This document shows positions 26,925-37,098 of a stretch of DNA of 64,000 bases, piece after piece. Source of the DNA: Microbacterium paraoxydans (lineage in GTDB: Bacteria; Actinomycetota; Actinomycetes; Actinomycetales; Microbacteriaceae); NCBI RefSeq assembly GCF_018224615.1, contig NZ_JAGTUK010000005.1, positions 100,163-164,162 on the forward strand. The letters run 5' to 3'. Every line of letters begins with the position of its first letter. Within the stretch, counting starts at the first letter, position 1. The notes beneath the pieces were generated by a model, which was not told where the DNA came from, ran no database searches, and saw only the letters and a list, made by a program, of their open reading frames with translations. A program made the translations under genes and the position numbers.

Positions 26925-28135
26925 CCGGGTTCCTCGGTGCGCTCTCCGATGCCTGGGCCGAGATCCGGGTGCACAAGCTGCGCGTGCTGCTGAGTCTCAT
27001 CGGCATCGCGGTGTCGGTGGGCGCGCTCACCGCCGTGGTCGCGATCTCCGAGTACCAGCGGCAGTATCAGGCCGAGCAGTCCGACCGCTGGGGCGGCCGA
27101 GCGGCGACCGTGGCCGTGGCGGTCTCCGCCGACGACGGGACCTCGGTCGACACGGACGAGGTGGACGAGCGCTTCGCCAGGGCCGCGGAGCGCTTCGGCT
27201 TCAGTCACACCGCCAGGATCGCGCAGGGTCTCACGCTCGGCGTCGCGCTGCCCGATGGCGTGACCCAGGTGAACACGCGGCTGGTCGACCCCGCCTACTC
27301 GCAGATCCACCGGGAGAAGCTGCTCGAGGGGCGATGGCTGCGCGACGGCGATCTCGAGGCTCTCGCGCCCGCGGTCGTGATCAGCGAACCGCTGTGGGAG
27401 CGGATCGGACGCGTTCCGGTCGCGCAGCACCCCACGATCACGATCACCGGAGACGCCGGCGGCACCTATCAGGTGATCGGCGTCGTGCCGCGGCAGGGCT
27501 TCGGTGACGAGGAGCTGCGGATGGACCTGCTGTACGACGCGTACCGCGACCGCGTCGACGCGCTGCCGGAGGGGACGTTCACGCAGTACGAGGTGTGGGT
27601 CGGCCCCGACCAGGTGGATGCGATCGCCCCGGTGCTCGCGATGGACCTGCGCGCCGGACTTCCCGAGGGGCAGACGGTGAGCGTGAGCCGGTCCGACTGG
27701 GCGGCGCAACCCGGCAGCGCCGACGCGCAGGCCACGTTCGAGATGGTCACGGCCGGTATCGCGTCGCTGATCCTCGCGCTCGGCGCGCTCAGCCTGATCA
27801 ACATCCAGCTCGTGGCGATGCGCCAGCGGGTGCGGGAGATCGGGGTGCGCCGGGCGTTCGGAGCGAGCTCGGGACGGGTGTTCTTCGCGGTGTTCCTCGA
27901 GAGCCTGGTGGCCACGACCGTCGCCGGCGCGATCGGTATCGCGATCGTCGTGGCGGTGCTGCGCTCGGAGTGGCTGATCGGCTCGATGTTCCCGGGGATC
28001 CAGGACATCCCGCCGTTCCCGATGCGGGCGGCGCTCGTGGGCCTCGTCGCCTCGGTCGTGGTCGGTGCCGTGTCGGGCTTCATCCCCGCACTGGTGGCGC
28101 TGCGGGTCAAGGTGATCGATGCCATCCGGTTCTGA
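26921..28135 (+). CDS. ABC transporter permease, MacB/FtsX type
   Basis: 404-residue permease with the FtsX/MacB plan: one N-terminal helix after a short LRVLLSLIGIAVSVGALTAV-type segment, a large extracytoplasmic domain (about residues 45-275), then three C-terminal helices (IASLILALGALSLINIQL, ESLVATTVAGAIGIAIVVAV and GLVASVVVGAVSGFIPALVAL). VREIGVRRAFGAS is the family's coupling motif. It completes the MacAB-like operon; mechanotransmission-type drug or peptide efflux is the family role. Confidence 0.92.
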   Translation: MTGFLGALSDAWAEIRVHKLRVLLSLIGIAVSVGALTAVVAISEYQRQYQAEQSDRWGGRAATVAVAVSADDGTSVDTDEVDERFARAAERFGFSHTARIAQGLTLGVALPDGVTQVNTRLVDPAYSQIHREKLLEGRWLRDGDLEALAPAVVISEPLWERIGRVPVAQHPTITITGDAGGTYQVIGVVPRQGFGDEELRMDLLYDAYRDRVDALPEGTFTQYEVWVGPDQVDAIAPVLAMDLRAGLPEGQTVSVSRSDWAAQPGSADAQATFEMVTAGIASLILALGALSLINIQLVAMRQRVREIGVRRAFGASSGRVFFAVFLESLVATTVAGAIGIAIVVAVLRSEWLIGSMFPGIQDIPPFPMRAALVGLVASVVVGAVSGFIPALVALRVKVIDAIRF

Positions 28136-28177
28136 CACACGGGCGGCGGGGCGACGGCGTGATGGAACAATGGGGCC

Positions 28178-29623
<1,446 letters not shown>

Positions 29624-29641
29624 GTGCGGAGCGCGTGGCCC

Positions 29642-30451
29642 TCAGAGACCGACGCGGCGTCCCGTCAGGCGCTCCGCCCGGCGGTCGGCGTTCTCCAGTG
29701 CGCGGCGTTCCCGCTCGCGCCGCAACACCGTGATGCCCACGAGCACGAGCTCGGCGGGTGCGGCGGGCACGGGGGAGACGAACGGTGTCGCCTCCGCGAG
29801 CAGTTCCTGGGCCACGCGCTCCCGGGCGGCGGGCATCATGCGCGGCGCGCTCACCAGGAACTGGGAAATGCGGCGGGCGAGGCGGTCGGGCATCCGCGCG
29901 ACGTCGGCGATCTGCGCCCATCCCGCCAGCTGCGGTGGTAGAACCGGCGTGTGCCCCGCCAGTCGTGGGGTGCGCACGCGCTGGCTGTAGGTGCCGGCGA
30001 CGAGATCGCCCAGGCGCTGCGAGCGGGCGGTGAACGCGCCGACCAGCACCGCGACGCCGCCGAAGGTGAGGTAGATCTCGAGCACGCCGAGGAGCGCGCG
30101 GATGAAGGCGTGACGGAACCCCGCGGCACCGCCGTCCATGCGCACGATGCGACCGCCCACCGCGAGCTTGCCGAGGCTGCGGCCCTTCAGCGCGACCTCC
30201 ATCGTGATGGGCAGGACCACGAAGCTCACCACGAGCGCGGCGACGGTGGCGATGCGGTCGGTCGCCTCGTCGAGCACACCGGCGTCGAGCAGCCAGATGC
30301 GCAGGAAGATCCACAGCACGAAGACGCCGTAGCCCACGAGCATGTCGATGATCGCTCCCGCGGCCCGCAGCACGAAGCCGACGGGCTGCACGTCGATCGC
30401 GACCGCCTCGCCGGAGAGCACCTCGTCGGAGACGTCGATCTGCGCGGACAT
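29642..30451 (-). CDS. RDD-family membrane protein
   Basis: 269 residues. The RDD domain occupies about residues 20-165: RAAGAIIDMLVGYGVFVLW, a long second hydrophobic region, and GRSLGKLAVGGRIVRMDGG with the conserved RSLGK. The C-terminal 100 residues are cytoplasmic and basic, with no family I know. RDD proteins are often transporters or transport helpers, and this one is divergent from a SpoIIM-like gene with the two starts 16 bp apart, a pairing common in actinomycetes. It is convergent with ahcY. Confidence 0.9.
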   Translation of the reverse strand: MSAQIDVSDEVLSGEAVAIDVQPVGFVLRAAGAIIDMLVGYGVFVLWIFLRIWLLDAGVLDEATDRIATVAALVVSFVVLPITMEVALKGRSLGKLAVGGRIVRMDGGAAGFRHAFIRALLGVLEIYLTFGGVAVLVGAFTARSQRLGDLVAGTYSQRVRTPRLAGHTPVLPPQLAGWAQIADVARMPDRLARRISQFLVSAPRMMPAARERVAQELLAEATPFVSPVPAAPAELVLVGITVLRRERERRALENADRRAERLTGRRVGL

Positions 30452-30454
30452 GAG

Positions 30455-30461
30455 TACAGTA
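30455..30461. promoter_or_regulatory. Overlapping divergent -10 boxes between RDD and SpoIIM-like genes
   Basis: The palindrome-like TACAGTA reads TACAGT on the plus strand (7 nt before GTG 30468) and TACTGT on the minus strand (4 nt before ATG 30451). One 7-bp element could serve both leaderless genes. Confidence 0.45.
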
Positions 30462-30467
30462 AATCAG

Positions 30468-31460
30468 GTGGATGCCGACGCCCTGACCGACGTCCGCCGG
30501 TCCGAGTGGGAGCGGCTGGATCAGCTCAGCCGCGCTCGCCTCGACGGTGCAGGGGTCGACGAGCTCATCGTGCGATATCGTGCCGCGTCGGCCGACCTCG
30601 CCGAGCTGAAGACCTCGATCGGCGACTCGCCGCAGGGCGCCTACCTCTCGACGATCCTGGTGCGTGCGCGGTTGCGGCTCACGGGTGCGTCCGACAGCAT
30701 CCTGACGCAGGTGTCGCGCTTCTTCGGGCTCCAGCTTCCCGCCGCGCTCTACCGGCTGCGCTGGACCACGCTGATCATCGCGGTCGCGTTCATCGCGGTG
30801 GCCGTGGGGGTCGCGGCCTGGATCGCGAGCGACCCGGCACTGGTCGCGACCCTCGGCGCCCCCGCCGATCTGGAACAGTACGCCGACGAGAGCTTCACCG
30901 GCTATTACACCGAGAACCCCGCTGCCGTCTTCATGGGCATGGTGTGGACGAACAATGCCTGGATCGCGATGCAGTGCGTGCTGTTCGGCGTCACGGGCAT
31001 CTGGCCGATCTACATGCTGCTGCAGAACGCGATCGGCCTCGGCGCGTCCGGGGCGATCATGGCGGCGCACGACAAGGCCGACCTCATGGTGCTGTACATC
31101 CTCCCGCACGGCATGCTCGAGATGACCTGCATCTTCGTGGCGGCGGCCGCGGGGCTGCACGTGTTCTGGGCGTGGGTGGCACCGGGGCGCAGGTCCCGCG
31201 GCGAGGCACTCGCGGAAGAGGGACGGGCTCTGGCCACGGTCGCGATCGGCCTCGTGTTCGCCCTGTTCCTGTCGGGGCTGGTGGAGGGCTTCGTCACGGG
31301 GTGGTCGCTGCCGTGGCCGGTCAAGATCGGCATCGGGGCTGCGGCGCTCGCCGTGTTCCTCGTGTACATGCTCGCGATCGGCAGGCGAGCGTACCGCCGC
31401 GGCGAGAGCGGCGACCTCGTGGAGTACGAGGCCGGCACGCCGCGGCTCGTCGCCGGATGA
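30468..31460 (+). CDS. Stage II sporulation protein M-like (SpoIIM/DUF95) membrane protein
   Basis: 330 residues. A soluble N-terminus of about 95 residues (including VRRSEWERLDQLSRARLDG) is followed by about six hydrophobic helices. FIAVAVGVAAWIA, FFGLQLP and the MLEMTCIFVAAAAGLHVFWAW region correspond to the SpoIIM core. Non-spore-forming actinomycetes keep this family, so the name does not imply sporulation. I chose GTG 30468 from the -10 spacing; upstream in-frame Mets lie inside the divergent RDD gene. Confidence 0.88.
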   Translation: MDADALTDVRRSEWERLDQLSRARLDGAGVDELIVRYRAASADLAELKTSIGDSPQGAYLSTILVRARLRLTGASDSILTQVSRFFGLQLPAALYRLRWTTLIIAVAFIAVAVGVAAWIASDPALVATLGAPADLEQYADESFTGYYTENPAAVFMGMVWTNNAWIAMQCVLFGVTGIWPIYMLLQNAIGLGASGAIMAAHDKADLMVLYILPHGMLEMTCIFVAAAAGLHVFWAWVAPGRRSRGEALAEEGRALATVAIGLVFALFLSGLVEGFVTGWSLPWPVKIGIGAAALAVFLVYMLAIGRRAYRRGESGDLVEYEAGTPRLVAG

Positions 31461-31472
31461 GGACTGCGCCGA

Positions 31473-32780
31473 CTACAGCCGTCCGGCGGCCTTGAGCTCC
31501 AGATAGCGGTCGGCGATGCGCGGCGGGAGCGCCTCCGGGTCGGCCGCGATGGCCTCGCCGCCCGCGCGGCGGATCGCGTCGGCGACGTTCTCCGCGTCCC
31601 GCAGTGTGCGCTCGGCCGCGGCAGCCACATAGACCTCCTCGCGCGACCCCCGGGCTCGGGCCAGTGCGGCGATCCCGTCGTCGGTGACCGAGCCGACCAG
31701 CACCGTCGTCGCGCGGGAGGCGGTCGGGAACGCGCCGAGGAAACCTCGTGCGGACTCGGCCGCATCCTGCGCGGTGAGCGCGACGATCAGCGAGGGGCGC
31801 GTGGTCAGGGTACGTACGGCGGCGAAAGCGCTCTGCCAGTCGGTGTCGACGAGGCGCGCGTGCACCGGGGCCATGGCGTCGGTGAGGGCCGGCAGAAGGG
31901 CCGCGCCGTCGACGCCGGTGACCCGGGCCCGCACCACGCGGTCGAACATCAGCAGGTGCACGTGGTCGCCCGCCCGCGCGGCGAGAGCCGCGAGCAGGAG
32001 AGCGGCCTCGAGGCTCGCGTCGAGGCGGGTGCCGTCGCCCACGCGCGCGGCGGCCGTCCGGCCGGTGTCGACGAGGATGACGACGTGGCGGTCGCGCTCC
32101 GGACGCCACGTGCGCAGCATGGTCGTGCCGGCCCTGGCGGTCGCGCGCCAGTCGATCGAGCGCACGTCGTCGCCGCGCACGTACTCGCGCAGCGAGTCGA
32201 ACTCGGTGCCCTGGCCGCGCACCTGGATGCTCGTGTTGCCGTCGAGTTCGCGCAACCGGGCGAGCCGAGACGGCAGGTGCTTGCGCGAGGCGAACGCAGG
32301 GAGCACGCGGATCGCGCCGCGCACGGGGTGGCGTGCCTGTCGCCCCGCGATGCCGAGGGGCCCGCGCGAGCGGATCACCACGAATTCGCTCACGAGCTCG
32401 CCGCGCCGCCGAGGGCGCAGCGGGAGCTCCACGCGCCCGCGCTCGCCCGAGGGGACGCGCAGGCGCTGCCGCTCCGGTGGCGCGCCGGCGGTCGGCTGCC
32501 AGGCGTCGCGGAGGAGGGCGTCGAGCGTGCGTGATCCGTGGTTGTGCAGAGCGACGCTGACGGGCACCTGCTCTCCCAGTCGCGTTCGTGCGGGCAGTCG
32601 CCGGGTGACGGTGACGGTGCGCGGACTCGCCGCCAGCGTCACGTCGAGCGCGACGAGCAGGATGCACAGCCCGAGCCAGCCGCCGAGCACGGCGTACGGC
32701 GGCATCCCCGCCAGCCCGGTGAGGACCAGCGGGACGATGCCGACCGCGAGCGCGAGGCCGAGGCGTCCGGTGACGAACAC
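31473..32780 (-). CDS. DUF58-domain protein
   Basis: 435 residues. Two N-terminal hydrophobic helices (about residues 8-50) precede a beta-rich region and the DUF58 core (GTEFDSLREYVRGDDVRSIDWRATARAGTTMLR), with a von Willebrand A-like fold after it (RHVVILVDTGR). DUF58 proteins are regularly encoded with MoxR AAA+ ATPases and are thought to help assemble or mature protein complexes. The start GTG 32780 abuts the MoxR stop. It is convergent with the SpoIIM-like gene. Confidence 0.92.
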   Translation of the reverse strand: MFVTGRLGLALAVGIVPLVLTGLAGMPPYAVLGGWLGLCILLVALDVTLAASPRTVTVTRRLPARTRLGEQVPVSVALHNHGSRTLDALLRDAWQPTAGAPPERQRLRVPSGERGRVELPLRPRRRGELVSEFVVIRSRGPLGIAGRQARHPVRGAIRVLPAFASRKHLPSRLARLRELDGNTSIQVRGQGTEFDSLREYVRGDDVRSIDWRATARAGTTMLRTWRPERDRHVVILVDTGRTAAARVGDGTRLDASLEAALLLAALAARAGDHVHLLMFDRVVRARVTGVDGAALLPALTDAMAPVHARLVDTDWQSAFAAVRTLTTRPSLIVALTAQDAAESARGFLGAFPTASRATTVLVGSVTDDGIAALARARGSREEVYVAAAAERTLRDAENVADAIRRAGGEAIAADPEALPPRIADRYLELKAAGRL

Positions 32781-33752
32781 CTAGATCGGCACCCTGGTCT
32801 GCTGCACCACGGAGGTGAGCACCGCGTCGGCCGATACCCCCTCCATCTGCGCGTCCGGGCGAAGCTGGAGCCGGTGGCGCCACACGGGCACGAGCATGGT
32901 CTGCACGTGGTCCGGGGTCACGGCGGTCGAGGCGTTGAGCCAGGCCCAGGCCTTGGCGGCCGCGAGGAGCCCGGTGGAGGCGCGGGGGCTCGCACCGAGC
33001 TCGACGGACGGCGACTGACGCGTGGCCCGTGCGAGGTCGACCACGTAGCCCAGCACGTCGTCCGTCACCTCGACCAGGGCAGCCGCGTGCTGGGCGGCGC
33101 GGATCTCGTCGGCCGACACGACGGCCTCGACGCCCGTGAGCTCGCGCGGCGAGAAGCCCTGGGCGTGACGCCGCAGCACCGACACCTCGGCGTCTCGCTC
33201 GGGCATGCCGACGACCAGCTTCATCAGGAATCGGTCGAGCTGTGCCTCGGGCAGCGAGTACGTGCCCTCGTGTTCGATCGGGTTCTGGGTCGCGGCGACC
33301 AGGAACGGGTCGGGCAGTGTGCGGCTCACACCGTCGGCCGACACCTGGCGTTCTTCCATGGCCTCCAGGAGGGCCGCCTGGGTCTTCGGGGGAGTGCGGT
33401 TGATCTCGTCCGCGAGCAGGATGTGCGTGAACACAGGGCCCGCGCGGAAGTCGAACTCGCCGGTTCGCGCGTCGTACACGAGCGAGCCGGTCACGTCGCC
33501 CGGCATGAGGTCGGGTGTGAACTGCACGCGCTTGGTGTCCAGGCCCAGCGCCCTGGCGAACGAGCGCACGACCAGGGTCTTGGCGACGCCGGGCACGCCC
33601 TCGAGCAGCACGTGGCCGCGCGCGAGCAGCGACACCAGCAGCCCGGTGACGGTGCCCGCCTGGCCGACCACGGCCTTGTCGACCTCGGTGCGGACGCGGT
33701 GCATGGCCTGGCGCAGCGCGGCGTCGTCGGTGGGACGGTTGTCGTCGGTCAC
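32781..33752 (-). CDS. MoxR-family AAA+ ATPase
   Basis: 323-residue AAA+ ATPase. Walker A reads GVPGVAKT, Walker B LLADEINR, sensor 1 ATQNPIEHEGTY, followed by PEAQLDRFLMK and the C-terminal lid (GASPRASTGLLAAAKAWAW with the sensor-2 Arg). The MoxR family works as a chaperone with DUF58 and vWA partners. It is encoded between DUF4350 and DUF58 genes on one strand, the usual cluster in actinomycetes. Confidence 0.95.
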   Translation of the reverse strand: MTDDNRPTDDAALRQAMHRVRTEVDKAVVGQAGTVTGLLVSLLARGHVLLEGVPGVAKTLVVRSFARALGLDTKRVQFTPDLMPGDVTGSLVYDARTGEFDFRAGPVFTHILLADEINRTPPKTQAALLEAMEERQVSADGVSRTLPDPFLVAATQNPIEHEGTYSLPEAQLDRFLMKLVVGMPERDAEVSVLRRHAQGFSPRELTGVEAVVSADEIRAAQHAAALVEVTDDVLGYVVDLARATRQSPSVELGASPRASTGLLAAAKAWAWLNASTAVTPDHVQTMLVPVWRHRLQLRPDAQMEGVSADAVLTSVVQQTRVPI

Positions 33753-33807
33753 GGGGTCTCCTCGGCTTCCGGGGTGAGCGGGGGGCGGTCTGGTCGGTGG
33801 TGGTGCA

Positions 33808-34995
33808 TCATCCGTCGTCGCTCCGCGGGGTGCGGGTCGTATCCTCGACGGCGGTCTCGAGTTCGTCGAGCTGCCGGGCGAGGGCGATCAGGGCGGCGTC
33901 GTCGGTGGGCGGTGCACCGGCGAGCAGCGACTGCAGGGTGCCGCGGGGGATGCGGAGCCGGTCGGCCGCGGCATCGGCGACCTCATCGGGTCCGGCCTGT
34001 ACGGCGAGTCCGAGGCGCACGGCGAGGCGCCGCCGGGTCCCCTCGCGCAGTGCCTCGGCGGCGTGCGGCGCGTCGGCGGCCTTGGCGGCCAGCCGTGCGC
34101 GGCCCAGCATGGTCTCGGAGGCGCGCACGGTCACCGGCAGGGTCTCGGCGACGAGGGGGCCGAAGCGCTGCCCGCGCGCCACGGCCACCGCGAGTCCGGC
34201 GGCGAGGAGCAGAAGGATCGCCGGGGTCACCCAGTCGGGCGTGAGGCTGCCGAGGGTATCCGGGGTTGCGGTGCCCTCGAGGTCGGTGTCCTGGAAGGAG
34301 GGCACGTACCAGACCACGCGGTCGGTCTGGCCGAGCAGCGCGAGCCCGAGGGCGGCGTTGCCGTTCTCGGCGAGGAAGGCATTGCTGAACAGTTTGGTGC
34401 CGTCCACGACCGTGCGGTGGCCGCCGTCGCTGTCGTCCACGAGCACGGCCGCGCCGGTGTCGTCGCCAAAGCACGCCTCCACGCCGCTCGCGGGCGAGAA
34501 GAGGCGGTCGGGGCGGATCGTGCCCACTTCGGCGAACTCGGGCGCAGCGCAGTCGGCGGACGTGGCAGCGAGAGAGCTCTGAGCGATCTCGCCCATCTCC
34601 AGCTCGCCGAGCAGGTGCGTGCTGGTCGAGAGGAAGACCACGCGCGCGGCGGGGGCGATGAGCTCGGCGACCGCGTCGTCGCTGAGGGTGTACGGGTCGG
34701 TCATGACCAGGGTGGTGTCGTCGTCGAGCGCCCCGCGGACGTCGGCACGCGTCCGCGCCACCTCCACCTCGACGCCCCGGTCGCGCAGGATCTCCGCGAG
34801 GGCGAGGGCTCCGGTGTCACTGCGGCTCTCCGGGTCGAGGGCTCCGCGGGCACCCGGGCCGCTGGCGGCGAACTGCGAGGCGGCGTAGGCCACGACCACC
34901 ACGAGGATCCCGATGAGTGCCCAGCCCACGATCGCTCCGGTGCGGCGAGGGCGCCGCTCGGCCGTCGGGGTGCTCGGCGGGATGACGACGGTCAT
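33808..34995 (-). CDS. DUF4350-domain membrane protein
   Basis: 395 residues: membrane helix at about 24-45 (IVGWALIGILVVVVAYAASQF), extracytoplasmic domain including RSDTGALALAEILRDRGVEVE (the DUF4350 core) and a CxxDDTGAAVLVDD segment, a second helix near 265-285 (PAILLLLAAGLAVAVARG), and a cytoplasmic C-terminus. ATG 34995 overlaps the DUF4129 stop by 4 nt. The family sits with MoxR, DUF58 and DUF4129 genes, implying one membrane complex. No catalytic residues are recognised. Confidence 0.9.
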   Translation of the reverse strand: MTVVIPPSTPTAERRPRRTGAIVGWALIGILVVVVAYAASQFAASGPGARGALDPESRSDTGALALAEILRDRGVEVEVARTRADVRGALDDDTTLVMTDPYTLSDDAVAELIAPAARVVFLSTSTHLLGELEMGEIAQSSLAATSADCAAPEFAEVGTIRPDRLFSPASGVEACFGDDTGAAVLVDDSDGGHRTVVDGTKLFSNAFLAENGNAALGLALLGQTDRVVWYVPSFQDTDLEGTATPDTLGSLTPDWVTPAILLLLAAGLAVAVARGQRFGPLVAETLPVTVRASETMLGRARLAAKAADAPHAAEALREGTRRRLAVRLGLAVQAGPDEVADAAADRLRIPRGTLQSLLAGAPPTDDAALIALARQLDELETAVEDTTRTPRSDDG

Positions 34996-35633
34996 GCCGG
35001 CACCGCCTCCGGGCGACGCGCGCGCAGGCGGTCGTCGGTCGCCGCGAGCTCGCGATACCCCTGTTCGGTCGCGGGGTGGCGCAGATACCGCACATCGTCG
35101 AAGGCGGCGGCGGCGCGCCGCATCGCGTCGGCCTCGTCGGGGAACACGAGGGTCGCGGACCGTGCGATGGCCTGCGCGGTCGCGCCGGGAGCGGGGTCGA
35201 TGAGGTCGCGTTCGAGGAGGCTGCGCGCGACAGCTCGATAGCGCAGCACCACGGCCGTGTCCCAGTCGCAGTCGCGCGCGCTGCGTTCTGCGTCCGCCCG
35301 CAGCTGTGCCGCGGTGCGGTCGTCGTCGGCGCCGAGCAGATGGGCGTGCCCGCGACGGACGGCGCGCGAGCGGCGGGGGCGTCCCCACACCAGCAGTGCG
35401 GTGATCAGGGCGGCCACGATGAGCAGGGTCACGGCGATCAGCGCCACGGGGCCGACGCTCTGCCCGTTGCCGGAGCTGAACAGGTCGGCCAGAAACCGCC
35501 CGATGTCGCGCGCGAGCAGATCGAACCAGGTCGGCTTGGCGTCGGCGTAGCGCGGGTTGGAGAGCTCCTCCTCTGCCCAGCGGCGTGCCTCATCGCCGTC
35601 GGGGACGAACACGTCGTCGATCCGCCGCATCAT
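34992..35633 (-). CDS. DUF4129-domain membrane protein
   Basis: 213 residues: N-terminal soluble part with DARRWAEEELSNPRY, one membrane helix near residues 58-82 (VALIAVTLLIVAALITALLVW), and a C-terminal DUF4129 domain (CDWDTAVVLRYRAVARSLLERDLI and ATEQGYRELAATDDRLRA). The family often pairs with transglutaminase-like and MoxR genes. Its start and stop overlap the flanking genes, which supports one transcript from 37003 to 31473. Confidence 0.9.
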   Translation of the reverse strand: MMRRIDDVFVPDGDEARRWAEEELSNPRYADAKPTWFDLLARDIGRFLADLFSSGNGQSVGPVALIAVTLLIVAALITALLVWGRPRRSRAVRRGHAHLLGADDDRTAAQLRADAERSARDCDWDTAVVLRYRAVARSLLERDLIDPAPGATAQAIARSATLVFPDEADAMRRAAAAFDDVRYLRHPATEQGYRELAATDDRLRARRPEAVPA

Positions 35634-37003
35634 GCGGTGCGGTCACCGCCGCCGGGCGCGGTCCAGTCGTCCTCCGGTGCAGGGGCGGGCGCGGGGGCGG
35701 GGGCGGGGGGCGGAGCGGGAGCGAAGGCGGGAGGTGCGGCCGGCGTCGCTCCGTACACCGGGGGAGTCGCGGGGGGCGCGGCCGGGTACGGATACGGCTG
35801 CGGTGGCGCGCCGTACGCCGGGGGAGTCGCGGGGGACGCGGACGGATACGGATACGGCTGCGGTGCGGCCGGCGGGTACCCGTAGCCCTGCGTCATCATC
35901 ACGTGCTCCGGCGTCTGGCGCGGCGGTGGGGCGGAGGTGACAGCCCGTGCCGCGTCGACCACGTACGGGTCACCCAGCTGCTCCTCCGTCGCACCGAGGT
36001 CGCGGCGCTCGACATAGGAGAGCAGTGTCTGGTCGAGGCCCTCGTAGCGCATGCGGCAGTCGAGGTAGACGAGCACACCGCCCGTGCTCTGCACCACGAT
36101 CGTGATCGCCTGCAGGATCAGCAGGAGCACCTGCGGGGCCAGGAGTGCGAAGACGAAGCCGATCACGGCGCTGGGCTCGCTGGCACCCGTCGGTGCGATC
36201 ACGGTGCCGAGCAAGGATGACACCAGGCCCGTCGGAATGCTCACGACCTGCATCGCCAGTCCCATGATGAGGCTGATCAGGAAGGTCACGCCGAACGCCA
36301 CCCAGAAGCGCCCACGGGTGAGCCGCCACGACCGCACGAACGCGTCGCGGAAGCGTGCGCGCTCCAGCACCAGGATCGAGGGGACGAGCAGCAGCTTGGT
36401 GGTCAGCCAGATGGTCAGCGGGATCGCGGCGAGCACGATCAGGATCACCACGAGGACGACGATGCCGACCAGTTCGGGTGTGCCGCCAAGGCCCCCCGCG
36501 ACGAGGGCAGCGATGATCGCGACCACGATCGCGATACCGCCGAACATCGCGAGCACCGAGAGCGACGCGAATCCGGCCAGCCGCCAGAACGCGGGGAGCA
36601 TGCGCCGCCAGAGCATGCCGAGTGTGGCCTTCCGCCCGATCGCGGCGTATCCGATGTCGGCCGCCACCACGCCCTGCATCATGGCGGTGAAGGCGATCGA
36701 CGCGAGCCCGACGACCAGTCCGACGATCACGTTGATGGCGATCGTGCCGGCGAGCACGGCCTCGAAATCGGGCGACGAGGGCGAGACGGTCTCGAGGCGG
36801 GAGAACGTGGTGAACAGCACGACGCCCATGACACCCGCGGTCGCGATGACCACCATGAACTGGATGAGGACGGCGAACCCGAACAGAACCTTCGGGTTGT
36901 GGCGCAGGGCGGCGAAGGCCTTGCCGAGCAGCATGCCGAACGTCAGCGGATGAAGGGGGATGATCCCCTTCTTCGGGGCTGGGGTCCACGTCTGGCCGCT
37001 CAC
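35630..37003 (-). CDS. Polytopic membrane protein with Pro/Tyr-rich C-terminal tail
   Basis: About 457 residues from GTG 37003, which has a GGAGGGAGG Shine-Dalgarno on the minus strand; ATG 37030 would add nine residues. About six hydrophobic helices (such as FAVLIQFMVVIATAGVMGVV and ELVGIVVLVVILIVLAAIPL) resemble the membrane domain of glycerophosphodiester phosphodiesterase-type proteins (DUF7847-like). The last 100 residues are Ala, Pro, Tyr and Gly with a duplicated 20-residue unit. It is the first gene of the DUF4129-DUF4350-MoxR-DUF58 set. Function unknown. Confidence 0.85.
   Translation of the reverse strand: MSGQTWTPAPKKGIIPLHPLTFGMLLGKAFAALRHNPKVLFGFAVLIQFMVVIATAGVMGVVLFTTFSRLETVSPSSPDFEAVLAGTIAINVIVGLVVGLASIAFTAMMQGVVAADIGYAAIGRKATLGMLWRRMLPAFWRLAGFASLSVLAMFGGIAIVVAIIAALVAGGLGGTPELVGIVVLVVILIVLAAIPLTIWLTTKLLLVPSILVLERARFRDAFVRSWRLTRGRFWVAFGVTFLISLIMGLAMQVVSIPTGLVSSLLGTVIAPTGASEPSAVIGFVFALLAPQVLLLILQAITIVVQSTGGVLVYLDCRMRYEGLDQTLLSYVERRDLGATEEQLGDPYVVDAARAVTSAPPPRQTPEHVMMTQGYGYPPAAPQPYPYPSASPATPPAYGAPPQPYPYPAAPPATPPVYGATPAAPPAFAPAPPPAPAPAPAPAPEDDWTAPGGGDRTA
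35751..35870 (-). repeat. Two tandem 60-bp coding units
   Basis: 35751-35810 and 35811-35870 are close copies encoding a 20-residue unit with PYPYP and ATPP in the tail of the membrane protein at 35630. Confidence 0.75.
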
Positions 37004-37085
37004 GGGCCTCCCTCCGTCGTGCGCTCCCATCGTGTCATATCCTCGCGGTGAGGCGCAGACCTGCGGACGGCGGTACTCGGTGCCA

Positions 37086-37091
37086 TAAGGT
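37086..37091 (+). promoter_or_regulatory. -10 box TAAGGT for mtrA
   Basis: TAAGGT ends 7 nt before ATG 37099. Confidence 0.5.
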
Positions 37092-37098
37092 AACAGTT

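Noticed and set aside
28136..28177. SAH riboswitch before ahcY
   Set aside because: The gap is only 42 bp and shows no SAH aptamer; the transcript may be leaderless.
30468..31460. Evidence of sporulation from the SpoIIM-like gene
   Set aside because: The family is widespread in non-sporulating actinomycetes; no other sporulation genes are present.
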